A stretch of DNA of 64,000 bases from Sabellastarte sp. h YS-2021 (lineage: Eukaryota; Annelida; Polychaeta; Sabellida; Sabellidae), in assembly GCA_964017235.1 (NCBI GenBank), contig OZ024935.1:29553596-29617595 (forward strand), read 5' to 3'. Shown piece after piece: positions 46,761 through 58,763 of the stretch (position 1 is the first letter of the stretch; each line of letters begins with the position of its first letter). Under the pieces are notes generated by a model. It did not search any database, was not told where the DNA came from, and was given only the letters and a program-made list of their open reading frames with translations. Made by a program: the position numbers and the translations under genes.

Positions 46761-48061
46761 CAGCTCCCAGATCTACCTAAAATAAATAAAAAGTTAGGTG
46801 TTAAGAAAAACAACCATGCACCTCACAACATCAAGCCAATGATAACAAAGATTACACCCTACTACATTTCTTCTCATCCCAAGGCACTAGATGAATTGGT
46901 TCCTTCATATAACACCAACCGTTGTGTCCAATTGTCCATCTTTAAATTTATTTAATAACCATATCAGATTTAGATGTATTAGGGTCAAATTCCCTCTGCT
47001 TTGTGAACCCTAATAAGATGAATTACTCCAGGATCGAAATTCTCAATAGTTAAGGACCAGATGTATTCTAGTCAACAAAGGCAAATAACTTTCTGTCATT
47101 TTATTTGTATAAAATTGATTCACATATCAGCAGTACAATCCAATTTAATTACAAGTAATAACATTTATTTCCAATCAGACATAAACCAAAATAGTAACAA
47201 GCATTCAAGTAATCCATACATTTTAGCAATGTGAGTTGATCCAATGATGAAAGACAATTTTTACTAAATCTTTCCTCCGAGTTGCTATTGCAAATTACCA
47301 GTGACTTTTTATACCAATTCTTAAGGGTACAGAAATTCTAAAGGTCAAAAAGTCAGCATACAAGGACACAGGATTGCCTGTCCTTGTACGGAGGTTAAAA
47401 CATTTAACAGGTCCAAGGATCAATCCTTGACAGTTTGTGTTAACCTTGTGTTGCATCCAGGCGGGAAGGCCACAACATTGACTTAAATCAAAGATGCAGT
47501 TATTGTACAACTTCTCAAGGATACAACTAGCTGTACTAAATATGAGACAGCTGTACAAGTTAGCACCAGTTAAATGACAGTTGGTAAAATGCTACATATT
47601 TGGGCCCAGTATGGTTGTCTTATCAAAATAAAGATTTTATAGCCATATTAGATGTGATTTAGATACAAATGTGGCCAGAACATATGACCAGAAAAGTGTG
47701 AACAGGCTATAACTCACACATCAAAGTATAGCCTTGTTAAAGGCTCAATTTCCTTTTTAATTTGGGAAAACTGTCAGTTGAGATAATTAAGTTTTAGTTT
47801 ATGTAATGTTCTGTTACATATGCTGGCTTTACATCAGCATACTGCTAAGACAAAGATGTCTGATGAGCTTATATTTCCTAACATGTACGAGTGCTTTATG
47901 AATACAAAATATCTGTGGACATGCTTGACAAAGATATGCTACCAATTTGAGCTTCAAGCAAAGGCTATTCAAAGTCATGCTTGCTCAATAAAATCCATAA
48001 ATATGATTCTCTGTGGTCCAATCAATTAGCAAGTCTGGCAGCCATTCACTGACTCTGACTA
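46761..48061. other. Intergenic stretch
   Basis: No gene recognised; the open frames (47295-47558, 47820-48029) lack domains. Confidence 0.45.
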
Positions 48062-48387
48062 ATAGAGCTGTTCCATTTTTGCAATCCGATCATAAATCTA
48101 CCTCCCAATTAACAAAGTAAACCATTCAGGATCCATGAGTGTCTTTTAAGATAGATTTCTCATATTTTTCCAAAAGCTTTCTGAGTGTTGTGATTGGTTC
48201 ACGAAGTCTTCTGATAGGTTCCTGAAAAGTTTGTGATAGCTTTCTGATCCATCTTTGTAACGGATTCCGTAACCCTCCCACCAGCATCCGATTGGTTCCC
48301 AGTCCAAAACTCCCAGTCAGTAACTGGTCCTAAATGGTTTACAAATATTCCAATTTGGTTTACGAATGTTCCAACTGTCTCCAAAAT

Positions 48388-51300
48388 TGCAAATAATAAT
48401 AATAAGTAAATTAAATTTTTATAAGTTAATATACCCTACCCACTGGACAATTGCTATATGTGACCATCCCTGACAAATGACAGAAAAAGCCATCCTGTGA
48501 TATCCACCGGAAGAACCGGTCATATAGTGTGCATTCGCCAGGTGGCACATCATACTTCCTTCCTGTCTAGACAACGTAACATCATAGCATCTTTTTCATT
48601 GTCTAAACCTATTTAGACCCCTAGTAAGCTGATAGCGGGATCGGGTGGGAGACCCTTACCTGTCCATTGGTAGGGATTATTATCAAATTTGCAATTTTAC
48701 TGCGTTAATACATCCTACCCAATGGACAATTGCTGAATAACTACCATTTGGTAGGAGGGTAAGTTACTAGGGACTTCAAGTGAACTCAAATTTTTAAGGT
48801 CAAATTGACCCAAAACAGGACTTCAAAGGTCCTAAGGTGGGTTACTGGTAACCCGGTCGCCGGCAGAGTATCAACATTGCGCCCCCCCTTTTACAGACCT
48901 GCTCTGAGGTAGAGCAAGAGAGGTATGAGTTCAGTCCCAGAGGGAAAATAAACCTCCCGAAGGAAGCATGTCACAGTTTTATTTATTTTTTTGATGTTTT
49001 GTTACATACTTCATACAAAATATATACAATATATACACATCTCCTCATTCCTGGGCTACTGGTGGATCTGCTGAGCAGCCACCACTGGCCCCAAAATGGA
49101 AAAGCTCTGAATCAGCCCAAGTGACATCCTCCAAATAGAACTGTATGAAGGTGTTGTGTGACGATGGCAGGCTGATAGGATCTGTTCTAAGGAAATTCCC
49201 AATTGGAAGGCCCCAGAAGTAGCAAAGGCCCTCACATCATGGGCTTTAACCTGATGTAAGGTGAGGGCCTCCTGATCAGAGAGCTTATAACATAGGATCA
49301 CAGTCTACTTGTTCCATGAGGAGATAGTGGTAGGAGAGATATTTGTCGAAACCTTTCTTTCAATTTAGTAGTGCAGGCCTTTGACTGGACATAGGGACCT
49401 GTCACCCTTGAGTGACTTATCCAGAGTTTGGGCAAGGGCTGGAATTACCACCGGGGTCGCACTGTCTGGACCCTCTTTGGCCAGCTGCTTCTTGGATAGA
49501 AAGATGGGTGATGGATGGATCTCACTCCTGCGTTTGCCTTTGTCAGCTGGTGCAGCACCAGGGAAAGGTTCCAAGAGGGTATGCCCCTCGGGCATTTGGT
49601 CTGTCTTTATGGAAGCTATCCAAGAGACGAGTGACATTCTCATCTTTGCTGACATAAATGGGCAAATTTCCCAGGTTGTCTGATATGGCTGACCTGTAGC
49701 CATAAATGGTACTTGGCTGTAACTTCCTGTCCTGGAACAGGTACAGCAGGAAGTTGGTTATGGACTTAATAGGTGAAGCCCTGAAGTCCACCTGATTACT
49801 GAGGCACTGCTTTGTAAAAGTGGTCCACTTTGCTTCAAAGATTGATCTGGTTGATCCTCTCTGAGGAGCCTCAATTTGTGCTGCCACTGCCTCAGAGAAG
49901 CCTTGCTCCTTGATAGCTGAGACTCTAGGAGCCAGGCATGAAGAATCAGGTTTGACAGATTCCTGTGAAGGATCTGGTTGAATGGCTGAATCTACAGATT
50001 GGACAGGCATAATCTGGCTGGACATGGCCACTAGGTCCCAAAACCAAGGCATGTTGGGCCACCCTTGAGCAATCAGAATGATTCTACTGCACAGGTAGTC
50101 ATGTAACTTCTTCACTACTTTGCCCAAAATGGTTACCGGTGGGAAGGCATAGGGGTCCAGATCCTCCCAGGGCAGGCTGAGAGCATCCACTGTTCAGACA
50201 AGGGGTCTGGTACCGGTAAAACAAATTGTGGCAGATTGTTGTTGAATCTGATGAAAAACAGACCCATTTGGGGCTGGTGCCACCAGGAGCATATTGCCTG
50301 GAAGACCTCTGGAAGAAGGGACCACTATGTCTGGATGGTCTGGCCGAGCCTGGGTAGTTTGTCTGCTATAATGTTCTGCTGGCTGGGAATGTGTTGAGCT
50401 CTGAGAATCAATTGTTTCCTTGAGCACCAGATCATGATTCTCTACAGAAGGGCACACAGGGGGCTGGACTTCATCCCCCCCTTCTTGTTTATATAGGCAA
50501 CCATTGTGGTGTTGCCTGTAGCTATGAGGACTATGTTGTTCAAGCAGAGGTCCTGGAACTCTTTTAGGGCCTGAAAGACCACCTTTAGTTTCCTGATAGT
50601 TTATGTGTAACTTGCTTTCTGGAAGGGACCAGGTTCCCCTTACAGTGTTCTCGTTTAAGTGCGTGCCCCACCCTTGTTTGATGCTTTAGTGGGTGTGATG
50701 GTCGACCTTGTAGCACACTGCCTTCTACCATTTCAGATGGGGTGGAGCGACCTGGGGATAAGGATCACCTTTTCTAGCCTAGGTCGACTTGCTTCTCTGT
50801 GGCTTTAAGTAATCCTAACATGGACATCAGCTGCCGGACCAAACAGGTGGGTCTGGCAAGAAGGTTCTTGATTTTGGTATCTATGGTCTGCCAACACAAT
50901 CTGGGGTGGGTCAGACCTTGCCTTCTTTCAGATCAAACCAGTAACCTATGAAGTCCAAGACTTGTTTGGGGTCCAGTTCTGATTTCTCCATGTTGACCAA
51001 CCAACCCAACTCCTGACATATAGCTACTAGAGTTTGTGTATGCTGGAGACATGTTTGGGGGAATCTGGTTCTGACCAACCAGTCGTCTAAGTACTTGTGG
51101 ATCCTATACCCTTTTGTAATGCAATCAGTTTGACCTCTTGCACCACTACTGTGGGTGCTGTGGACAGACCAAATGGAAGAGCTTTGAATTGGTAGGACTG
51201 ACCATGGACATGAAAACGCATGTACTTCCTGAACTGACTATGAATTGATATGTGGAAGTATGCATCTTAGAAATCTATAGAGGTGACCCACTCCACTGCC

Positions 51301-53380
51301 TCTAGGGAGGTTCTATTTGTCACTTTGTCTCCATTTTGAATGACTCTGACTTTAAAAATTTGTTCAGGTGCTGAGGTCTAGTATAGGTCTCCACCGGTTG
51401 TTGGGTTTGGGAACCAGAACAAGTCTGATGTAAAACCCTAGAGATTTCTGAGTTGTGACCGGTTCTACTGCAATTTTGTTCATAAGCTGATGCAATTCCT
51501 CCACCAGGTAGAGGTTCCTGTGGGGCTTTAAAGGGGAAAGTTTTCGACCCGGGATGAATTATTTATTTATTTATTTGGGGTTTTATGTCACTTTTAACAC
51601 TGTGCAGGTCATATCACGACGGGTAGTTGGAAGGGCAGAGGAAAGCAGTACATATAGTTTGTTAGGGTTCTGTACTGTAAACTGCCAACCAACGGCAAGC
51701 AACTACCAGCTTTCCCACTTGAGGCCATGCCGGGAACCGAACCCCGGCCTCAGAGGTGGAAGGCGAGAGTGTTACCACTCTGCCACCATGGCCCCTCGAC
51801 CCGGCACGAAACTCTCCTTAAATTACAAAGATCATACATTTGAAGTCTTCATATACAAATATCAACAAACACCACAGCTTACTGGGATATAACATATCAC
51901 CTTTGACAGCACTGATAAACTCTTCCTTCCAGACTAAAAGGGCATAAGTTCTCAAGGAATGTCATTACTTGATGCAGTTTTTTTACTCTTTTAAAGTACA
52001 CAAACTTTATTTAAATTTTCAACAGCAGATTCCCACATAAGTCCCTCTGTACATGGCAGTTGTTAATTATCTGAGATAAGTGTACATTACAATGCACTTG
52101 CCATGCAACATTAGTTTGTTTATTATAGTTTCACAAATGACAGAGAAATGAAGGTTCTTAAATGCTCTTTGACCCCTCGACTTTGGGCTTTAAATAGCAG
52201 CTTATGATGGTGGGTGACCCTGTCAAATTTGGCCGGAACCACATTTGGTCCACATCTAGTAGCTCTTCACGATCTGGACTGTCAGACTCCAGGTCAGAGA
52301 CCTCACCCTACATGGGTAGGGAAAGCCTGGTCACTAGAAGGTGCAGCAGTACTGGTGAGAGATGTGGCCTGGCTCTTCTTAACAGCAACAGGTTGGCCAG
52401 TGGGATCCGGGGACTGTACTTCTGATATAACACTGGGGTAAGTTTGGCTAGCTGGACCCGGGGGCGGAACCTCTGGTCTGTCAGCAGCAATCTGGTCACT
52501 TACATTCTGGCCAGTGGGATGCATCACTGCAGTCGCACTGGGAGCCTCAACAGGCTGGGTGGCAATAGATGCACCGGGACCCTCAACAGGTTGGGTGGCT
52601 TTCTTCTGACCAGTAGCACCGGTAGTCTTCTTCACTGGATGGACAACCAGTGACAACCACATCAATCTTCTGGACCGGTTTAACTGGTACTGTGAAGCTC
52701 TTGGGTAGGAACATAGCTTCTAGTCGGGAAAATTGTTTTGACCACTTCTCATCTAAACTCTTTGGGGTATCTTCGAAATCTGTAGATTTGCCAGGTTTGG
52801 TAGTCTTCTTAGGGGACATGTAAGAGGACGTTTTCTTCTTGGCAGGTGTGTCTTCGCCTCTATCTCTTCTGTTACCCTTTCTGCTCTCAACCTGTCCAAA
52901 AACAGTGACATCAGCTGGATCTACAAGTGGGGGAGAGCTTACCTTCTTCTGGTGCTCCTTTCGTGCTCTGTAGGTTGGGTGGCCAGTTGTTTCTTTTGTT
53001 CCGCTGTGAAGGTGTTACAGATTTCACAGTCTTTATACTTTACACAATTGTCTGTGCCCAACTCTTTCTTGCGACACCTCAAGCATTTTGAATGAGCATC
53101 AAACAAAGCCATTATATTGCCGCACATGCCTCTTTTCTGTCCAGGGAGGCCATGATACTCCAGGAACAGCAAGATATTAAAATATCTTTAAAATAAAATA
53201 AAGTTCAAAGTTTGTAATTATCTTTCAAAATCTTCACTCTTCTAGAGCTCTTCAAAAACATGTGTGCACACTCCATCACAGGACGGCTTTTTCTGTTATC
53301 CGGAGGGGCCAGTCGCACTGACCGATATAGCAATTGTCCATTGGGTAGGAACATTGACACAATAAAAGGTCCATTTTGCA
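48388..53380 (-). mobile_element. DIRS-type retrotransposon 2 (old fossil)
   Basis: About 5 kb, minus-strand sense, from another subfamily than element 1. The left terminal region is 48388-48600 and the right one about 53225-53380. An internal complementary region lies at about 48665-48735 (AATTTTACTGCGTTAATACA, CCTACCCAATGGACAATTGC). Recombinase remnants span about 49056-50190 (QPSTIYGYRSAISD, KAHDVRAFATS), RNase H/RT remnants about 50190-51300, and a gag-like remnant with the same CxxC layout about 52300-53172. It is heavily broken, with well over ten breaks, and clearly older than element 1. A SINE is inserted in it. Confidence 0.85.
51553..51796 (-). mobile_element. tRNA-derived SINE inside DIRS element 2
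   Basis: Minus-strand A-box GTGGCAGAGTGGTAACAC and B-box GGGGTTCGGTTCCCGG, a body with GTAGTTGCTTGCCGTTGG and TGATATGACCTGCACAGTG, and a tail of AATA repeats at 51555-51575. TCGACCCGG occurs on both sides (51544-51552 and 51796-51804), a 9 bp target duplication. A sister copy is at 54093-54318. Open frames here are readings of the SINE. Confidence 0.9.
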
Positions 53381-53439
53381 GGTTCGTAGACATATCAAGG
53401 AGGACAATGGCCAAAGTGGAACAGCCCTATAAATCTGTG

Positions 53440-53535
53440 TGAGGTTCCACACGTGACAAACGCTGTGGACCTATTTCAATATGACCCCGGCTATTGAACA
53501 GAACCTAAAACCCAAACTTTGACTTTGTTTTTGGT
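53440..53535 (+). repeat. SINE tail fragment
   Basis: TTCAATATGACCCCGGCTAT, TGAACAGAACCTAAAACCC and AACTTTGACTTTG match the 3' half of the SINE at 13068-13248; the tRNA-like head is missing or decayed. Confidence 0.6.
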
Positions 53536-54083
53536 ACACTTGATCTTTATTGTCTTGTTTTTTTCACTTTCAACAAGGATAAAGTACACAGTCATAATTT
53601 CTCTTAATTTTACTATGGTAAGAAATGTAAAATTTCTCAATAAGTTAACCTTGTCACTTGGGATGTACCATTAACTTTAGCACAAAAGAAGTAATATGGA
53701 CAGCAATTTTATGTTATGTAATTAACCTGACATAAAAAGCCACCTAACAAGTGATAAATGTAATGAAACGGTGAGACTTTTCATTATCCAAATAAAAATA
53801 AGGTGACAATACTCTTTTCAGTTTTATTGGCTCTCACAGCTGTGGTTATGGCCTTGGATCCAGCTGGTGACATCATGTGGAATATGCCTGACTTGTCCCA
53901 ATAAAACATAAGTTGATAAAAGGATATTAAAACCCCAGCTTTGGCCTTTCTTATAAATTTATATGTGACTTTCAGTCATCCAGCAGTTCTTCACCCTTCT
54001 AAAGTGGTACTAGACTTGCTCCAAGTCTTGTATTGGTGTCCATCATTGACTTAAACAGCTAAATTTTAATTGGAAACTTACAG
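53536..54083. other. Intergenic spacer with possible SINE tail
   Basis: A further weak tail-like stretch (AAAGGATATTAAAACCCCAG, CTTTGGCC) lies near 53915-53950. Otherwise nothing recognised. Confidence 0.45.
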
Positions 54084-54092
54084 TTCATTTTA

Positions 54093-54318
54093 GGGGGCCA
54101 CAGTGGCAGAGTGGTAACACTCTTGGCTCCCACTTCTAAGATTGAGGTTCGCTTCCCGGCCCGACCTCAAGTGGGAAAGTTGGTAGTTGCTTGCCGTTGG
54201 TCGGCAGTTTACAGTACAGATACTTGTATGCACTGGTTTCCTCTGCCCTCCCAACTTCCTGTCATGATATGACCTGTACAGAGTTGAAAGCAACATAAAC
54301 CCCAAATAAATTAATAAA
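54093..54318 (+). mobile_element. tRNA-derived SINE, sister of 51553-51796
   Basis: A-box AGTGGCAGAGTGGTAACAC, B-box GAGGTTCGCTTCCCGG, the same body and an AATAAATTAATAAA tail. Flanked by TTCATTTTA at 54084-54092 and 54319-54327, a 9 bp duplication. Confidence 0.9.
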
Positions 54319-54549
54319 TTCATTTTATCACCTGCATTCTGGAGTGGGGGAATAATCTCGAAGTACAAATTCGTTAGGGCTGGCTCTGTTTCTCCCAAAG
54401 TCATACAGTACCCATATATTATACAAAAGACATTAGGAATTGATGACAGTCTACAGTGGTACCTGTTCTGACTCTTTCAGCGCCAGCTGTTCTACGGTCT
54501 CACCAACTTTATTTGTGGCTACAGAGGAATACATCACATTTGGCTGTGG

Positions 54550-54645
54550 TTGTATTCATGAAGGGGTTTAGCCAATTTTAAGACGTTTACCTTTTGCTTA
54601 AGCCTAAGAACTGGCTAAGATCTTAGATGAAAATGGCCCTTGAGT
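54550..54645. repeat. Small remnant of a GGCC/TTCATGAA-type MITE
   Basis: GTATTCATGAAGGGGTTTAG at the left and ATGAAAATGGCCCTTGAG at the right, with TTAGCCAA and CTGGCTAA words between, fit a short decayed member of the GGGGCC-type elements. Confidence 0.4.
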
Positions 54646-54954
54646 TAGCGATACCTCCATGTGGTGTTTGGAGCATTCATAACAAGGGATCTTTTTATGA
54701 AGTGCTGAAAGATATAGGCATACTGCTTTTACAAACAGCAGTAATTGTTGCATTTTATCAAGTTCTTCTGCCCATATGATCCACATAACTTTCACGAATT
54801 ATGATCCCTATTCTATTAGTAAAGTTAATCTCATTCAGTTACTGGGATATTTTTCTGTGAAAAAAATACTGCAATTGGACCACTGTGATTCTAGAGTGAA
54901 ATGGCACACATATTTCATGTAGAAAATGTTTTATAAGGCATTAATAAGTTGTTA

Positions 54955-56241
54955 CGGAAGCCCATTAGGGTCATATGAGTGAAGTAAAAAAAATTTCATA
55001 AGTTGTAATTATGAGATAGTGATAGAATATCTTGTAATTATGAGATAGCATAAGTCGTAATTACGACATAGCAAAACTTATGATTTTTTTTAACTTCACT
55101 CATATGACTCTTATGGGCTTCCGTATAAGGGTCATATGAGTGAAGTAGAAAAATTTCATAAGTCGTAATTATGACATATACTAACTAGTAATTACGACAT
55201 ACTATGTCATAATTATAACGTACTATTTTGTAATTACGAGATATCATAAGTTGTAATTACAAAATAGCCTAAGTCAGAATTTTGAGATATTATATCTCGT
55301 AATTACGAGATAGCATAAGTCAGATAGTATATCACATAGCGCAAGTCATAATTACAACTTATGTACTTTAAATAGTGGCAGGATACATTTAAACCTTTCT
55401 TTTGTTTCTGGAAATGAAATAGATTTGTTTAATCATGGATGAAGATTTGGAAGGATTTTTACATGACAGAGGCTTGTCAGAAGCTGAAATTAAATACATG
55501 GCAAAAACAAGGCAATTGACTTCTTGTCTCCTCTATTAAAGGAAATGTTTTGAAGCACTCGCAACAAAGTTGCAAATGTGAGTGTTTCATGAAACTACTA
55601 TTTTCTGAAATTTCCATTTTGCAATCTTAAAATGCATATGATGGACCCCGTATTCAGACTCCGGATCCGCATTTCTGGAAAAGGGACTTTAAGCCTGAGA
55701 TCCCTAAATATGTGTCAGTTAAAGTGTGACTTTGAAGCTGAACACAAAGGCAAAAACCCTGAACATTTCACTTAGGACAGATAGCCAGCAGAAATGGGTA
55801 GATAAATCCTTCCAGTGAAACAAAGGTACACCATTTTTCAAAAAAGGATAGGTCATTTTTTATTTTTTTCAGAATGAGGCTAATTTCAGCCACACAGAAG
55901 CTAACCTCACCTCTCCCAAATGAAGATATTGTTTTACTTTGTGTATATGTCTGGAAGTATCTTGTCATTACGACTTTTGCTATGTCATAATTACGACATA
56001 TGCTATCTATGGTACCTCATAATTATTATGGTATCTTGTAAGATAGTAAGTTGTAATTACGACATAGTATGTTGTAATTACAAGTTATTGTAGGTCGTAA
56101 TTGCGACTTATGAAATTTTTCTACTTCACTCATATGACCCTTATACGGAAGTCCAAAAGAGTCATATGAGTGAAGTTAAAAAAAATCATAAGTTATGCTA
56201 TGTCGTAATTACTCATGTGACCCTAATGGGCTTCCATACTT
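54955..56241. mobile_element. Nest of palindromic MITEs (GGGTCATATGAGTGAAG family)
   Basis: GGAAGCCCATTAGGGTCA at the left and its exact reverse complement at 56218-56235 bound the whole. Inside, a second pair, CTTCCGTATAAGGGTCATAT near 55117 and its mirror near 56150, bounds an inner ~1.04 kb element. The arms are rich in GTAATTACGAC and AATTACGAGATA words. The pattern reads as one element inserted in or beside another of the same family. Confidence 0.75.
55435..55542 (+). CDS. Short coding fragment inside the palindromic MITE
   Basis: ATG at 55435 opens MDEDLEGFLHDRGLSEAEIK, then YMAKTRQLTSCLLY and a stop. The helix pattern of an acidic start followed by FLHDRGLSEAEIKYM resembles the beginning of a SAM-like domain seen at the N-terminus of some invertebrate proteins. 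It sits in the non-palindromic centre of the inner element and may be captured exon sequence or a transposase remnant. Too short to assign. Confidence 0.35.
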
Positions 56242-56248
56242 GGTGGAC

Positions 56249-56320
56249 TCCCACAATGTCCCAATATAACCTTGGCTGTTGAACGGGACTCAAAGCAAAC
56301 TTTTGACTTTGTTTCTATCA
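56249..56320 (+). repeat. SINE tail fragment
   Basis: CCCAATATAACCTTGGCTGT, TGAACGGGACTCAAAGCAAA and CTTTTGACTTTG match the tail of the SINE at 13068-13248. Confidence 0.6.
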
Positions 56321-57140
56321 ACACTCCTCATCTCATGTAATTCCTTAGTTCCTGTTTAGGACTCGTAGAACTTCAACTCACGGTAAGTCTCGTTTAATTT
56401 ACAATTCAATGTGTAACTGTCATTTGTACCAATGCAAAACTTCAGAGGAAGAAATCAACGTTACTAGTTATAAAACAAGTACAAATAAAGATTTTGTGTT
56501 TGTAAAAATATTTAGCACAAAACATTAAATGTAAACAGATATGTTTTACTCCTTGTATTTAACAAGCTGTGATTTTCAACAAAGGAAAAAAAGTTACACG
56601 TGGCTGTTATTGACTGTATTCATCTAATAGGATAATAGTTAACAGGTGAACTAGTTGTGTTTTCAACTGTGAGCAAAATGCGCTCATAAATAACACTGCA
56701 TATCTCCTGTCATTATTGGCGGATGCACTTATCCACCTTGCGTCTGTGTGATTGACCTTTATAAACATTGCCACATATTTAACTTGCAACCTGTAAACTC
56801 ATTTTCCTCCATTTTTAAAATGTCTTTAAAATCAACGGTACATTACTGTCAGTTCATAATAAATAACAAATTACATATGTTTTAAAACGTTTACAATCTA
56901 TTTTCTGTAATAATCACCCTCCTTATAACAGGTCGTAAATATTTTAATTAACTAATTAAGTTGCATACTAAATACTATGTGTTGATTGTGGGCTGTTAGA
57001 TTTGGACCCAAATGTCAGTCCCAATCACGATAGTCGCGTTGATATGTGACACTTGAATAGGGCGGGAACTTGAACATATTAACATATTACACATATTGCA
57101 CAAAATGTTCATGTGATTTTAACCCGTTCTACAAATGGCA
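56321..57140. other. Upstream region of the plus-strand gene
   Basis: AT-rich, no repeat ends recognised. Confidence 0.45.
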
Positions 57141-57176
57141 TTACAAATGCGGCCATTTTCGAAAACTCTGACTAGT
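57141..57176 (+). promoter_or_regulatory. Possible core promoter or 5' UTR with YY1-like site
   Basis: GCGGCCATTTTCG, similar to the YY1 motif found at many TATA-less animal promoters, lies 17 to 28 bases before a candidate ATG. No start site can be fixed from sequence alone. Confidence 0.35.
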
Positions 57177-57189
57177 ATGATAGATTTTG
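57177..57189 (+). CDS. Unrecognised protein, candidate exon 1
   Basis: ATG ATA GAT TTT G followed by donor GTAAGATCTT; leaves in phase 1, matching the next exon. Very short, so supported mainly by phase and by the promoter-like motif. Confidence 0.4.
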
Positions 57190-57394
57190 GTAAGATCTTT
57201 TATTTTAAATGTGTTTATTTCCTCTCTGTTGTTGAATTAAATTAGATAGGCATCATATGAGGTATATTAATTTTATACCTTGAAATTGTTTTATGTTACA
57301 TTATAAAGCTATTGTAGTATGGAAGGCTATTTTGTAATATACACGGCGCCCAAAGGTGGCCTGTAGCTACTACTGTACTGTAGTAGATCTGTAC

Positions 57395-57545
57395 TGTACC
57401 AATGTGAGCCTGCATGGCTGTTGAATGGGACGTTGAAACCTTAACTTTGGTTTGTAATACGCATCCTGCATTGTAGTGCAGTATGTTGTCAAATGGTAGA
57501 TTGGCTGTTAAAAGGGACACAACATGCAGCCCCCATCTTTGGCCT
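57395..57545 (+). repeat. SINE tail-like fragments
   Basis: GGCTGTTGAATGGGACGTTG with AAACC and, further on, GGCTGTTAAAAGGGACACAA resemble the SINE tail consensus. Two short decayed pieces. Confidence 0.4.
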
Positions 57546-57787
57546 TTAATGGTACTGTAGGGTTGCTGTAGTAACCCGATCGTTTGTATGTAGTATATGT
57601 GGTCTACTGATGCAGAGTCCTAAGTGAGTGGTATACAAGTTTTGACCCTTCACTTGAATCTTGATGTACCCTTAGTGACTAGCCTTTGAGGATGTAAACC
57701 CTCAAGTTTTACTTTTACTCACCAATTAGTATAAAAATAGAATAATTAACAATATCCCCTGACCTTTTCTGTATTCTTTGGTTCAAA

Positions 57788-58267
57788 TCCTGGGGCCGGT
57801 TTCATGAAAAGTCTCAAACTGAGCCAGACTCAAGGCTGATGTCATATGACCTTTTATATCTATTCAAAATATATTACTGGTGAGATATATCCTTCATTTG
57901 ATGCATTTTATATGAGGATAATTGCTGTTTTTAAATAGAAAACCTTGTCACCACATATAAACTACCCAAAGACTACTTTAGTGAGGTGTTCTGTATAATT
58001 ATACTTTTATTTACAGCCATTTTAAATTTTGAAGTGGAGAAAAGTTCATGATGGCCATATTTAAGTCCTCTTTACAAAATTTAAGCCCACCACCTACTAG
58101 ACTTAAAGTTAAGTGCACTGACTTAGCAATTTCATGGACTTACCTGCTTTGTGAAATCCACTAAGTCTACGACCACGGACTTACCATTCTGTTGACAAAA
58201 TTTAAGACCAAAGTCTTAAATTTAAATCTAAATCTGGGCTTAAGTCCCTTTGTGAAATCGGCCCCCA
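57788..58267. mobile_element. Chimeric GGGGCC-type MITE
   Basis: The left end (CTGGGGCCGGTTTCATGAAA, AGTCTCAAACTGAG) is that of the element at 2491-3204. The body and right end (TCATATGACCTTTTATATC, CCAAAGACTACTTTAGTGAG, CTTTGTGAAATCGGCCCCCA) are those of the element at 13440-13993. Another end, AGAGCCGTATTCACAAACAG, starts immediately after. Confidence 0.75.
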
Positions 58268-58763
58268 GAGCCGTATTCACAAACAGTCTTGGCCAGATCT
58301 CTGGCTTATTTTGGCTATACATGTATTTGTATACCTAAGTTACTGCCTGGCTACCAATTATTGCCGGGTACCAGTTATCGCCACCAATAAATAAGACATT
58401 CGTGTGTCAATAATGGCAAGATATTTTGAAAGCTTTTTATTGTGTATTTGTTCTATTCACTTTGGAAATAGTTTTACACTTTTGTTCAAGTTGTATCTAT
58501 TTGAATTGTGTCTGGCAATAATTGGTACCAGGCGATAATTGGTGGCAAGGCGGTAAGCCTAAGATTTGGCTACTGTAAGATCCTTCATGACTTTGATCTT
58601 ACTATATACATTACTAGTAACTGTACAAAAGTCACTTCAAAAACCTTGCTTTGTTATGTGCAAATATTTCTGATGTATAATTTATGTAATTGGAGTACTT
58701 ATTGTGCTATATGTATTATTAAAAAAGCAATTGACATTGTGGCTCCTTAAATTTTGGCTGAAG

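Larger units (their letters stand above)
48062..53430. mobile_element. Inverted-repeat element split by DIRS element 2
   Basis: Left end ATAGAGCTGTTCCATTTTTG and right end, reverse-complemented, ATAGGGCTGTTCCACTTTGG enclose about 375 bases of element sequence once the DIRS insertion (48388-53380) is set aside. A relative lies at 35130-35705. The real element is therefore short, MITE-sized and older than the DIRS copy. Confidence 0.7.

Noticed and set aside
51554-51892. 112-codon frame as a gene
   Set aside because: It translates the antisense of a SINE, including its tRNA-like head.
54090-54404. 104-codon frame as a gene
   Set aside because: It lies over the antisense of the sister SINE.
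44441-57190. Single bidirectional promoter for the two head-to-head genes
   Set aside because: The start codons are 12.7 kb apart with repeats between, so they more likely have separate promoters.
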